Origin: Chthoniobacter flavus Ellin428 | Lineage (GTDB): Bacteria; Verrucomicrobiota; Verrucomicrobiia; Chthoniobacterales; Chthoniobacteraceae | Direction: 5' to 3' | DNA length: 64,000 nt | NCBI RefSeq assembly: GCF_000173075.1 | Contig: NZ_ABVL01000012.1 | Span: 62,001 to 126,000 of the forward strand | Shown here: piece by piece, positions 24,953 through 37,453 of the stretch | How the letters are laid out: each line of letters opens with the position of its first letter | Numbering within the stretch: the stretch's first letter is position 1 | Program-made: the position numbers and the translations under genes | The notes under the pieces: generated by a model | Seen by the model: the letters and a program-made list of their open reading frames with translations, nothing else | What the model was told of the DNA's origin: nothing | The model's database searches: none

Positions 24953-26998
24953 ATGTTTTCCGCCCACACGCGTGTGTTTCGTTGCCTCTTTTGGATGGGA
25001 ATGGGTCTGGCGCTGAATTGCGGCGCGGAGGAGGCAAACCGGCCTGGGGAGCAGTTTCATGTGCGGCCGGAATTCAGGGTGACCGAGCAACCTCCCCAAT
25101 CGGTCCTCGTCCCGTCTCCTGGTGGCGCGCAACCGATCGCAGGTGGGCTGCCGCGTGATGATACGTCGATTTTCGGGACGGAGTTTTTGAAGGTGGCGAA
25201 GAAAATGTCCTCGCCGACGATGGGCCCGGATGGGCGGGTTTACCTTTTCTGTGCGGATGGCGGGGCGGCGATTACGCGCGTGGAAGGAGGGGTGGTGCAT
25301 GTGCCGGACGAAGGCGCGGTTTTGCGTTGTGAGCCGGATGGATCGCACCTCGAGGTGTTTTGTCGTGGGTTGCGAGAGTTGCATGACGGGGCGCTGGCTT
25401 TTGACAAGGAGGGGAATCTTTTTGCCGGCGACGCGGGTTCGGGCAACGGCAGTGGCGGGCGCTGGCTGTATCTGGTCGAGCATGGCGACTATGGCTGGCG
25501 ATCCGGTTGGCCGCAGTCAGCGTTGGGCGAGACGCGCAATCCGTGGATGGCGGAGAAGTTGTGGGCAGCCCGTTTCGATGGACAGGCCGCGTGGGTTTTG
25601 CCACCGGTGGCCAATGTGACGGCGGGACCGTGGTGCCTTACGCACTATCCGGGGCTGGGATTTGCGGAGCGATACGAAGATCATTTCTTCGCCGGCCGCC
25701 CGACGCAGCAGGCCATTCTTTCGTGGGTCAATAAACCCAATGGCGCGGGTTTCCTCCTCATCGATCAGCAAGAGGTGGTCGAGAATGTGGCTGTCGCCGC
25801 CGTGAAATTTCCTCCGGCGGGTGGGCTTCATTTTTGGACCGGCGATGGGAAGGCCTTTGTCCTTGCGGCCGCGTCGGGAGTGCCCGATCCGCAAATGGAA
25901 GAAGCGACGCAATTGCTCGAGGGAGAGATCGAACACAAAGTTCCGCTCGAATTGGAAGCCCTGCTGAGGTCGCCGGATCAGCGGGTGCGTCTCGAGGCGG
26001 AGTGGCGGCTGGCGGTCTCGCCGGATGGCGAACCGATGCTGCGGGAAGTCGCCCTCGCGCCGAATGGCGGCCCGATGCCGTCGATCGCACGACTGCATGG
26101 GATCTGGGGTCTTGGCATCATGGCCCGCCGCGCCGAGGCGAAGACGCCAGGCGCCGGAGCGAAGGTGCTGGAGCCCCTGGTGCCCTTGCTGGAGGACGAC
26201 GATCTCGCAGTGCGCGCCGAGGCGGCGCACGTGCTCGGTGATTCCTACGTCGGAGCGGCCTTCGAGGGCTTGATCAAGGCACTGCGCAATCAGGACGAGC
26301 GCGTAGGGATGTTTGCCGCCGAAGCGCTGGGCAAACTCGGCCGGCCCGAGGCGCTCTCGCAATTGATGCTGATGATCCGCGAGTCGGGCGATCACGATCC
26401 GAATTTGCGCCATGCTTATGTCGACGCACTGGTAGGCTTGCACGATGACGCGGCGCTGCAGCAGGCCGCCCGGCATGAATCAGCGGCGGTCCGCAAGATC
26501 GCGCTTCTGGCCATGCGCGAATTGCATCGCCCGGAGATCGCGCAGTTCCTGCACGATGAAGAGCCTTCGCTGGTGCGCGAAGCAGCCGGTGCGATTCACG
26601 ACGAAAATATCGCCGAGGCGATGAGCCCGCTCGCGGCCTTGATCGAAAAGCCAGCGGCTGATGAGGCGCTGATGTGCCGGGTGTTGAATGCCAATTTCCG
26701 GATCGGACAGCCGGCGAATGCGGATGCGCTGGCTGCCTTCGCGGCGCGCGAGGACGTGCCGGAAGTGCTGCGTATCGATGCCTTGAAATTGCTCGAGGGA
26801 TGGCATCATCCAGCGCCGAATGATTACGTGACCGGCGCACCGCAGGCGCTGCCGGAGCGGGACAGCGCGCCCGTCAGCCAGGCGGTGGGGCGAATCCTGC
26901 CCGTGCTGGAGAAGGACGCGAAATCACCGGAATTCAAGGAGGCTTTGGCCGGCATTATTCTCGCGAACTCGCGATCCATGCCGATCCCGGCGAAATGA
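24953..26998 (+). CDS. Secreted beta-propeller plus HEAT-repeat protein
   Basis: Exported 681-residue protein. The start at 24953 gives a signal peptide (FRCLFWMGMGLALNCGAEE). Residues of about 60-330 resemble the membrane-bound dehydrogenase/NHL propeller of planctomycete and verrucomicrobial proteins (GEFRVTEQPPQ-like start, DGRVYLFCADGGAAI, GALAFDKEGNLFAGDAGSGN, HGDYGWRSGWPQ). About 370-620 is a run of HEAT/PBS-lyase repeats (RAEAAHVLGDSYVGAA, GMFAAEALGKLGRPEAL). Most relatives end in a cytochrome c CxxCH domain; none is seen here. Enzymatic activity is unproven; a periplasmic carbohydrate or electron-transfer role is inferred. Confidence 0.75.
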   Translation: MFSAHTRVFRCLFWMGMGLALNCGAEEANRPGEQFHVRPEFRVTEQPPQSVLVPSPGGAQPIAGGLPRDDTSIFGTEFLKVAKKMSSPTMGPDGRVYLFCADGGAAITRVEGGVVHVPDEGAVLRCEPDGSHLEVFCRGLRELHDGALAFDKEGNLFAGDAGSGNGSGGRWLYLVEHGDYGWRSGWPQSALGETRNPWMAEKLWAARFDGQAAWVLPPVANVTAGPWCLTHYPGLGFAERYEDHFFAGRPTQQAILSWVNKPNGAGFLLIDQQEVVENVAVAAVKFPPAGGLHFWTGDGKAFVLAAASGVPDPQMEEATQLLEGEIEHKVPLELEALLRSPDQRVRLEAEWRLAVSPDGEPMLREVALAPNGGPMPSIARLHGIWGLGIMARRAEAKTPGAGAKVLEPLVPLLEDDDLAVRAEAAHVLGDSYVGAAFEGLIKALRNQDERVGMFAAEALGKLGRPEALSQLMLMIRESGDHDPNLRHAYVDALVGLHDDAALQQAARHESAAVRKIALLAMRELHRPEIAQFLHDEEPSLVREAAGAIHDENIAEAMSPLAALIEKPAADEALMCRVLNANFRIGQPANADALAAFAAREDVPEVLRIDALKLLEGWHHPAPNDYVTGAPQALPERDSAPVSQAVGRILPVLEKDAKSPEFKEALAGIILANSRSMPIPAK

Positions 26999-27068
26999 GT
27001 TTCCCACTAAGGCTCCGCCCCCCAGAGTGATCCTCGCTTAAACGCTTTTTACCGCCCAAGATTCCCCC

Positions 27069-27719
27069 ATGAACCCGTTCTCCCGCCGTCGATTTCTGCA
27101 ACTGACCAGCCTCAGCTTCGCCTCCCTGCAGATGGGCGCGCTGGCCGCGGAAAAGGAGCCCGTGTGGCAATCGCTTTTCGATGGCAAGACGCTGACCGGT
27201 TGGAAGGCGCCGGGATTCAGCGGGCAAGGGGAGGTGCTGGTCGAGAATGGCACGATGGTGCTCGGCATGGGCAGCGACATCACCGGTATGAATCCTTCGA
27301 TCGAGGTGCCGAAGATGGATTACGAAGTTTCCCTCGAGGCCTCGAAGCTCGATGGATCGGATTTTTTCTGTGGGCTCACGCTGCCCTACGGCAAGACGTC
27401 GTTCACCATCATCCTCGGCGGCTGGGGCGGGGCGCTGGTCGGACTGTCGAGCATCAACGGGGATGACGCCTCGGAAAACGAGACGACGAAGTTCATCAAG
27501 TTCGACAACGGCAAGTGGTACAAGGTGCGGGCGCGCGTGACCGCGCAGAAGATCGAGGCGTGGCTGGATGGCGACAAGATCATCGACGTGGACACCGACG
27601 GGAAGAAGATCGACATGCGCCCGGGAGAGATCGAGCTGTCTGTGCCTTTCGGCCTCGCCACTTTCCGCACGCGCTCGGCATTCAAGGAAATCAAGCTGCG
27701 CAAACTCGACGCCAGGTAG
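27069..27719 (+). CDS. DUF1080 (3-keto-disaccharide hydrolase-type) protein with Tat-like signal
   Basis: A 216-residue secreted beta-sandwich protein. The N terminus NPFSRRRFLQLTSLSF has the twin-Arg pattern followed by a hydrophobic stretch and ALAAEKEP. The domain opens with LFDGKTLTGWKAPGFSG, the hallmark of DUF1080, and continues with DYEVSLEASKLDGSDFFCGL and KWYKVRARVTAQKIEAWLDG. The fold resembles concanavalin-like lectins; members cleave or bind 3-keto-glycosides. It follows the propeller-HEAT gene by 70 bases on the same strand, a frequent pairing in this phylum. Confidence 0.85.
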   Translation: MNPFSRRRFLQLTSLSFASLQMGALAAEKEPVWQSLFDGKTLTGWKAPGFSGQGEVLVENGTMVLGMGSDITGMNPSIEVPKMDYEVSLEASKLDGSDFFCGLTLPYGKTSFTIILGGWGGALVGLSSINGDDASENETTKFIKFDNGKWYKVRARVTAQKIEAWLDGDKIIDVDTDGKKIDMRPGEIELSVPFGLATFRTRSAFKEIKLRKLDAR

Positions 27720-27812
27720 CGGAGGGACGCGCTCCGGCGCGCTCCCTGATTTCTGCGGGCGAAGGCGGCGGCCAAAAGCGTGGGACGCGCAGGAGCGCAT
27801 CCCTCCGCATGG
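27720..27812. repeat. Inverted repeat, GGAGGGACGCGCTCC family (copy 1)
   Basis: The arm GGAGGGACGCGCTCC near 27721 faces GGGACGCGCAGGAGCGCATCCCTCC near 27782-27807, around a GC-rich spacer. A second copy of the same design is at 48883-48956. It lies between the DUF1080 gene and the helicase gene. Confidence 0.7.
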
Positions 27813-27858
27813 AAAAGCGCTTGGCAGCACCCACGCGCGCGGCGAATGATGCGGCAAC

Positions 27859-29859
<2,001 letters not shown>

Positions 29860-29886
29860 AGGGGGAGCCGCTGAAGAGCGACGACA

Positions 29887-29948
29887 CTTCGTTTTTTAAC
29901 GAAGCGTTATTGTCGGGTTTTCCCTTATAAGGGATGAGTGGAAACCCG
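29887..29948. other. Two adjacent hairpins between helicase and regulator genes
   Basis: First hairpin 29887-29904: CTTCGTT, loop TTTT, AACGAAG. Second 29914-29948: CGGGTTTTCC and GGAAACCCG around an inner palindrome CCCTTATAAGGG (29922-29933). Neither is followed by a clear T run on the plus strand, so they are weak terminator candidates. The inner palindrome could also be an operator for the regulator gene that starts at 30100. Confidence 0.5.
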
Positions 29949-30099
29949 TAAATCACGCTTGCTCGCCGTGTGCGTTCCTGAGACAACTGCCGTCGTCCAA
30001 AGCGGCTCGTCGTGTTGGCGGGTGTGGCTTTCCGAAAGGGGTGCCGGTTTTTGAGACGAGTGCCAAAATCGCAACCATGTAACGCTCCGAGGAAGGCTT

Positions 30100-30735
30100 A
30101 TGAAAACCCGAGTGCTGGTAGTCGACGATCATGCTTCCATTCGACAGATGCTCGGCATCGTGCTCGCGCGAGAGGGCCCATATGAAATGGTCGGCGAAGC
30201 AGGAACGGGGTTTGAGGCGCTCAAGGTTTGCCGGAAGGTGAAGCCGCAGTTGGTAGTGCTGGATTTGATTTTGCCGGAATTGAATGGGCTGGAGGTCTTG
30301 CGGGCGTTGCGCGCCGAAATGCGCGAGGTGCGCTGTATGGTTTATTCAGGAACGCTGGATCGCCGTTTGATCGTGGAAGCGCTCCAGGCGCGCCCGCACG
30401 GCTTCGTCCACAAGTCGGACCCATTGAAGATTTTTTGCGAGGCTCTACGCGCGGTGACGGAAGGGTGCAGCTATTTCACCCCGTTTGCCACGAAGTTGAT
30501 GGATGACGAACGCCACCTCCACACCGCGGCCTCGCATCTGACCGATCGGGAGCGGGCGATTTTGCAAATGATCGCCGAGGGCATGAGCAACAAGGAAATG
30601 GCCGAACGCATCTCCATCGCGCCGAAGACCGTCGAACATCACCGCGCACAAGTGATGCAAAAGCTCGGCATGCACGATGTCGCGACGCTCACCCGCTATG
30701 CGGTGCGGATGGGGCTCGTGCCGGTGGAAGTGTAG
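30100..30735 (+). CDS. NarL/FixJ-type response regulator
   Basis: A 211-residue two-component regulator. The receiver domain has VVDDHASIRQM at the start and LVVLDLILPELNGLEVL (phospho-Asp at about 54). The C-terminal LuxR helix-turn-helix is LTDRERAILQMIAEGMSNKE, then ISIAPKTVEHHRAQVMQKLG. A good ribosome site AGGAAGG lies 6 bases before the ATG. No kinase is adjacent; two hybrid kinases elsewhere in the window already contain receivers, so the partner is unknown. Confidence 0.93.
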   Translation: MKTRVLVVDDHASIRQMLGIVLAREGPYEMVGEAGTGFEALKVCRKVKPQLVVLDLILPELNGLEVLRALRAEMREVRCMVYSGTLDRRLIVEALQARPHGFVHKSDPLKIFCEALRAVTEGCSYFTPFATKLMDDERHLHTAASHLTDRERAILQMIAEGMSNKEMAERISIAPKTVEHHRAQVMQKLGMHDVATLTRYAVRMGLVPVEV

Positions 30736-30842
30736 GGCCGAAAGGGAAATTCGGGGGAAGCGTAGCGGAAAAATCCGCATTAGAGTCGCGTCCGTGCTTG
30801 AAGGCGGGTGCGATGGCTGTTTGAAAGTCGCGCGCACCTTTC

Positions 30843-32579
30843 ATGCAATTGTCACCCGATCATAAGCTCGCCGGCCTTCTCGCCCCGCTCTTTGCCCTGC
30901 GCGGAAAGCACGACCTCGGCGTCGGCGACCTCGGCGCGCTGCGGGAATTCGTCGACTGGGCCGCGGAGCAGGGATTCCGTGTCGTCCAACTCCTGCCGGT
31001 GAATGAAACCGGCAACGACAACTCGCCATACAACGCGATCTCCTCGGTTGCGCTCGATCCGCTGACCATCGAGATCACGCCGGAAGCCCTGCCGGACTTG
31101 AGCGCGGAGGATATCGAGAAGATCACCTCCAGCGCGGACCTGAAAGCCTTGCGCGCCGGGGCGGTGATCTATGCGGAGATGAAGGAGTTGAAATGGGTGC
31201 TCCTGGAGCGGGCTTTCGAAAATTTCGTCGGCCACTCGTGGAAGAAGAACGACAAGCGGGCGCGGGCCTTCCGCACCTTTTTGCGGAACGAGGGGGCGTG
31301 GCTCCATGGTTACGCGTTCTTCCGCGTGCTCGTCGATGAAAACGGCGGCACGGAGCGCTGGGATCTTTGGCCAGAGGAACAGCGCAGCTTCGCCCAGGCA
31401 CAGGCGTGGCTGGACGTGCAAAAGCCGGCGAAGCGCCATCAATTCGAGCGCCAGCTCCGCCTCGTTTCCTACGTGCAATGGATCGCCTGGGAGCAGTGGC
31501 ACAAGATGCACGACTACGCCGGGAGCAAGGGCGTGGCGCTCATGGGCGACATTCCTTTTGGCGTCAGCTACTACAGCGCTGATGTATGGACGCGCCCCGA
31601 ACTCTTCGATCACATCTGGTGTGGCGGTTGCCCGCCGGAGCGCGTTTTCGAGACCGATCCATTCACCTACAAGTGGGGGCAGAATTGGGGCATCCCACTC
31701 TATCGCTGGGAAGTGCATCGCGAGCAGGGCTTCGACTGGTGGCGCCAGCGGGTGCGCAAGGTGCGCGCCTGTTTCCATCTGTTCCGCATCGATCACATCC
31801 TCGGTTTCTTCCGCATCTACGGCTTTCCCTGGCGGCCGCAGCTCAATGCCGAGTTCCTGCCGTTGACCGAGGAGGAGGCGAAGGAGCGCACGCACGGCGA
31901 GTTGCCGCATTACGTCCCGCACGAGGACGACACCGCTGCGCACAAGGCGGCGAACTGCGCGCAGGGGCGCGAGGTGCTGAAGGTGCTGATCGAGGAGTGC
32001 GGGCCGTTTCGTCTCATCGGCGAAGACCTCGGCGTCGTGCCCGACTACGTGCGGCCGTGCCTCACGGAACTCGGCATCGCCGGATTCAAGATTCCCTATT
32101 GGGAAAATGAGCCGGACGGCCATATGACCCCCGGCAAGGCTTACCAGCGCCTCTCCGTTACGACCTACGCGACTCACGATTTCGAGCCGCTACGCACGAC
32201 GTGGGAAGGGTGGATGGCGAAGATCGAAGCCGCCGAGCATGGCGGTCCGGAAACGCACAAAGGGCGCGACCAGGCCTGGCGCGATGTCCGCCGCGTGGCC
32301 GGTTGGTGCGGTTTCGATGTACCGCGGATCACCCCTTATTCCGACGAAATCCACGAGAAGCTGTTGCGCGGGCTCTTCGCCACGAATTCCTGGATGGCGA
32401 TCTACATGATCACCGATCTCTTCGCAACCACACAGCGGTTCAACGTCCCCGGCGCGGTCAGTGAATCGAACTGGAGCCGGCGCATGGACGAGCCCGTCAT
32501 GCAATGGGACAAGGACGCCAGGCGGAAGGCGAAGATGGACCGCATCCACGAAATCCTGCGCGCCACGGGGCGCCTTTGA
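30843..32579 (+). CDS. malQ: 4-alpha-glucanotransferase (GH77, MalQ-type)
   Basis: Cytoplasmic enzyme moving alpha-1,4-glucan segments in glycogen or maltodextrin metabolism. The 578-residue protein has GH77 landmarks: QLLPVNETGNDNSPYNAISS, MGDIPFGVSYYSADVW, the nucleophile region FRIDHILGFFRIYGFPW, the acid region LIGEDLGVVPDY and ATHDFEPLRTTW. It lacks the long N-terminal insert of E. coli MalQ and resembles the shorter type. Starts 107 bases after the regulator. Confidence 0.9.
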   Translation: MQLSPDHKLAGLLAPLFALRGKHDLGVGDLGALREFVDWAAEQGFRVVQLLPVNETGNDNSPYNAISSVALDPLTIEITPEALPDLSAEDIEKITSSADLKALRAGAVIYAEMKELKWVLLERAFENFVGHSWKKNDKRARAFRTFLRNEGAWLHGYAFFRVLVDENGGTERWDLWPEEQRSFAQAQAWLDVQKPAKRHQFERQLRLVSYVQWIAWEQWHKMHDYAGSKGVALMGDIPFGVSYYSADVWTRPELFDHIWCGGCPPERVFETDPFTYKWGQNWGIPLYRWEVHREQGFDWWRQRVRKVRACFHLFRIDHILGFFRIYGFPWRPQLNAEFLPLTEEEAKERTHGELPHYVPHEDDTAAHKAANCAQGREVLKVLIEECGPFRLIGEDLGVVPDYVRPCLTELGIAGFKIPYWENEPDGHMTPGKAYQRLSVTTYATHDFEPLRTTWEGWMAKIEAAEHGGPETHKGRDQAWRDVRRVAGWCGFDVPRITPYSDEIHEKLLRGLFATNSWMAIYMITDLFATTQRFNVPGAVSESNWSRRMDEPVMQWDKDARRKAKMDRIHEILRATGRL

Positions 32580-32621
32580 CTAGGCGGTGGTTGCGAATTT
32601 TGGAGGGGAGGATGGCAGCGG

Positions 32622-32816
32622 ATGCATCCCGGAGGGATGCCATAAATTAGCCGGTGGCGTAAGCCACCGGAACCCGTCCCAACCCATCATCCACCCCGGC
32701 AGGGGTGGCGGAAATGAATTCATCGCGTTTGTCGGCCCTCCGGGGCTTCAGATTTAGAGGAACGATTCCGGTGGCTCACGCCACCGGCTAATTTATGGTG
32801 CCCCTCCGGGGCACGC
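32622..32816. repeat. Nested palindromic element (CCGGTGGC family)
   Basis: Two arms of about 33 bases (32640-32672 and 32766-32799) are near-perfect inverted repeats of each other, and each arm is itself a palindrome (CCGGTGGCGTAAGCCACCGG). Small GC hairpins flank them (GCATCCCGGAGGGATGC at 32624-32640; GTGCCCCTCCGGGGCAC at 32798-32814), and more GC-rich dyads lie in the middle. It lies between two convergent genes, malQ and the FN3-like gene. Confidence 0.85.
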
Positions 32817-32869
32817 GCCCTCGCGCCCCCCCCTTCGTTCCTAATTCGTGAACACTGCCTGCCGTACGC

Positions 32870-33585
32870 CTACGGATCGCTCACTCGCAGTCGCAGGAAG
32901 ATCGAAGCATGGCCGCTCACGGGAACACTAAAGATATGTTGCGTCCCTGAGCCGGTATCCGTCACGGGCTGCCAGTTGGGAGGGTTCAGGGAACCCGTCC
33001 AATCCGCCCCGTAGGTAATGCCGGTCACTCCCGAGGGTGCGGTAAAGGAGACGGTGAAGTTGGTCCCATTATAGACCGGCTGCGGAAGCTGACGCGACAC
33101 GGGCGTGATCGGATTGAGACCGAAGGCGTATTTGACGAGGTTCGGCAACCCATCGCCGTCAAAGTCGAAGGTGTCCGCCGCGTTCCCGCTGTTTGCTGTC
33201 GTGCTGAAATAGGTCTGCCGCCAGTTCTGCAAATTGGTGAGCGTGGTGAAAGTGGCGTCGTTGCCATTGACCGTCCCGACGGTGCTCGTGCCGTTCACGC
33301 GGTAGTGATAAGTCGTACCCGGAGCCAATCCGGTGAGCGTGACGCCGACTGCGGTCGGCGTGCTGCCAGTCACTGGCGAGGGCGTTCCAGCGACATTCGT
33401 TCGTAGTTGGAGGTCGTCCCGTAGTCGAAGGAGACCGCCGTGCTGTTATTGGCCGCATTGACCGTTCCCTGCAGGAAGGCGCCGCTGGAGGTGACATTGG
33501 CGGCCACACCGGTGGTGGCGCGCGCGGTTGCCGTGATCAGCGCCAGGACGAGACAGAGAAGGGGAAGAACTTTCGCTAGGGCCAT
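32870..33585 (-). CDS. Secreted FN3-like protein (frameshifted)
   Basis: Read as one gene with one missing base at about 33405. The first frame gives a signal peptide (MALAKVLPLLCLVLALITAT, ATARA) and the start of a fibronectin-III-like fold (SFDYGTTSNY). The second gives TPTAVGVTLTGLAPGTTYHY and VNGTSTVGTV. Adding one G to TACGAACG restores GTNVAGTPSPVTGSTP. The rest holds a segment common in verrucomicrobial surface proteins (TFDFDGDGLPNLVKYAFGLN). A small extracellular adhesion-type role is likely; no enzymatic motif. Confidence 0.7.
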
Positions 33586-33837
33586 TGCCGGAGAATGGTA
33601 GTGGATCGGTGACCCACGTCAACTCGCTGAACGAGTCAGCTTTGCGAAATGCTCCGAGGGAAGACGGCTGGCCGGACGGAGCAAATGAGGCGGCCCGATT
33701 TCGGGAGGGACGAAAATTCCCGCGGCCAAATTCAGCAGGCAGCGATGAACAATCCACTTGTCCGCCGCCCGCGATTCGCAGAATCTCACCGCCTCTTTTT
33801 CCCATCCACTTCACGCCCAATCCCGAATTCCCCACAT

Positions 33838-34824
33838 ATGAAAGCTCCCATTCGCGTTGCCGTCACTGGTGCGGCCGGTCAAATCGGTTACTCGCTGCTC
33901 TTCCGCATTGCCTCCGGTTCGATGTTCGGCCCGGACCAGCCGGTCATCCTGCACCTCATCGAAATCGAACCCGCGTTGCCGGCGCTGGGCGGCGTCGTCA
34001 TGGAGTTGCAGGACTGCGCGTTCCCGCTGCTCAAGGGCATCGTCCCCACGGCCAACCTCGATGAAGGCTTTGCCGGCGTGAATTGGGCGCTGCTCGTCGG
34101 TTCCGTGCCGCGCAAGGCGGGTATGGAGCGCAAGGACCTCCTCGGCATCAATGGCAAGATCTTCATCGGCCAGGGCAAGGCGATCGAGAAGAACGCCGCG
34201 CCCGACGTGCGCGTGCTCGTCGTCGGCAATCCCTGCAACACCAACTGCCTCATCGCCATGAACAACGCCAGGGGCATTCCGGCGAATCGCTGGTTTGCCA
34301 TGACGCGTCTCGATGAAAACCGCGCCAAGATGCAGCTCGCGCTCAAGGCCGGGGTGGATGTCACTCGCGTCAGCAATCTGGCCGTCTGGGGCAACCACTC
34401 GGCGACGATGTATCCCGATTTTTACAATGCGCGCATCGATGGGCGCCATGTGACGGAGGTCATCCCCGACGTCCATTGGTTGCAGAACGACTTCATCAGC
34501 ACCGTGCAACAGCGCGGCGCCTCCATCATCAAGGCGCGCGGCCTTTCCTCCGCGGCCTCGGCGGCGAATGCCGTGGTGGATACCGTGCGTTCGCTGGTTA
34601 CGCCGACGACCGAGGGCGACTGGTACAGTGTGGCCGTGCATTCCGAAGGCGATTATGATGTCGAGAAGGGCATCATCTCGTCGTTCCCGATCCGCACCAA
34701 CGCCGATGGCTCGTGGGAAATCGCCAAGTGGGTCCCGGTCGGCGACTTCAGCCGCGAGAAGATCACCGCCACGGTGAACGAGCTCAAGGAAGAGCGCGAA
34801 CTCGTCCGCGAGTTGCTCGGCTGA
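33838..34824 (+). CDS. mdh: Malate dehydrogenase (cytosolic type)
   Basis: NAD-dependent malate/oxaloacetate conversion in the citric acid cycle. The 328-residue protein has TGAAGQIGYSLLFRIASG (NAD site at about 10-16), VGNPCNTNCLIAMNNA, TRLDENRAKMQLA and the catalytic His in WGNHSATMYPD, typical of the 320-330 residue class. The ATG at 33838 was chosen: it gives the family N terminus, while the frame extends upstream to 33649 without homology-like sequence. Confidence 0.95.
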   Translation: MKAPIRVAVTGAAGQIGYSLLFRIASGSMFGPDQPVILHLIEIEPALPALGGVVMELQDCAFPLLKGIVPTANLDEGFAGVNWALLVGSVPRKAGMERKDLLGINGKIFIGQGKAIEKNAAPDVRVLVVGNPCNTNCLIAMNNARGIPANRWFAMTRLDENRAKMQLALKAGVDVTRVSNLAVWGNHSATMYPDFYNARIDGRHVTEVIPDVHWLQNDFISTVQQRGASIIKARGLSSAASAANAVVDTVRSLVTPTTEGDWYSVAVHSEGDYDVEKGIISSFPIRTNADGSWEIAKWVPVGDFSREKITATVNELKEERELVRELLG

Positions 34825-34844
34825 GTCGAAGGGACGCGCGCGCC

Positions 34845-35120
34845 AGTGAACGGGGTAGCTGTTTAGCCTGCGAGGGCGCCAGCCCGGAGGGCTGATGGAC
34901 CGTAGCCGGAGGTAAGCGAGCTTGGCGAGCGCCACCCCCGGATACCCGCCCAGTCCGGATTCCATCCCAGAGGGATGGCGGAATCTTCCATCAGCGAGAA
35001 ACTCCAGCACCGCCTCCGGGGTGCATCCGCTTTTTTGGATGGTTTCCGGGGGTATTGCTCGCAAGCTCGCTCAACCCCCGGCTACGGTCCGGCAGCCCTC
35101 CGGGCTGGCACCGCCGCGCG
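34845..35120. repeat. Large inverted repeat (CCAGCCCGGAGGGCTG family)
   Basis: The left part (about 34868-34945) holds CCAGCCCGGAGGGCTG, GACCGTAGCCGG, AAGCGAGC and CACCCCCGG. The right part (about 35045-35113) holds the same blocks inverted and in reverse order: CCGGGGG, GCTCGCAAGCTCGCT, ACCCCCGGCTACGGTC and CAGCCCTCCGGGCTGG. A GC-rich middle with smaller dyads (CATCCCAGAGGGATGG) lies between. It lies between mdh and the kinase gene. Confidence 0.8.
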
Positions 35121-35154
35121 CCAAACGGACACTGAACTGGTGCAGCTCGCCAGC

Positions 35155-35215
35155 GGATAAGAAGAATAGGAGATATAGGACTCCTATCATTCCTATTCTT
35201 CCTATCCCTCCTATT
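35155..35215. repeat. Period-9 repeat, TCCTAT family, inverted pair
   Basis: The right arm holds about four 9-base units (TCCTATCAT, TCCTATTCT, TCCTATCCC, TCCTATTGC). The left arm (35160-35182) holds the inverse (GAATAGGAGATATAGGA). The arms pair around a 3-6 base loop. It lies about 100 bases before the CBS-PAS kinase start. Confidence 0.75.
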
Positions 35216-35315
35216 GCTGCTCGGAGCGCGCTTGCGCAGCCTCGTCACACGAATGTTACAATAAGTAGTCCTGCGCAGACACCAGCTGGCACGAAGACTG
35301 GTCTCTGGATGAGGC

Positions 35316-37334
<2,019 letters not shown>

Positions 37335-37453
37335 CGGGAAGGCGCCCAGTTTTTTTGGATCGGTCCGCGCTTTACGCATTCGCGTGAACGCAGCGCGGCG
37401 ATTTTAGTCAATTGGTGGGGCGCTGATGGGGTTGAGTGTTCGCACCCAATTCC

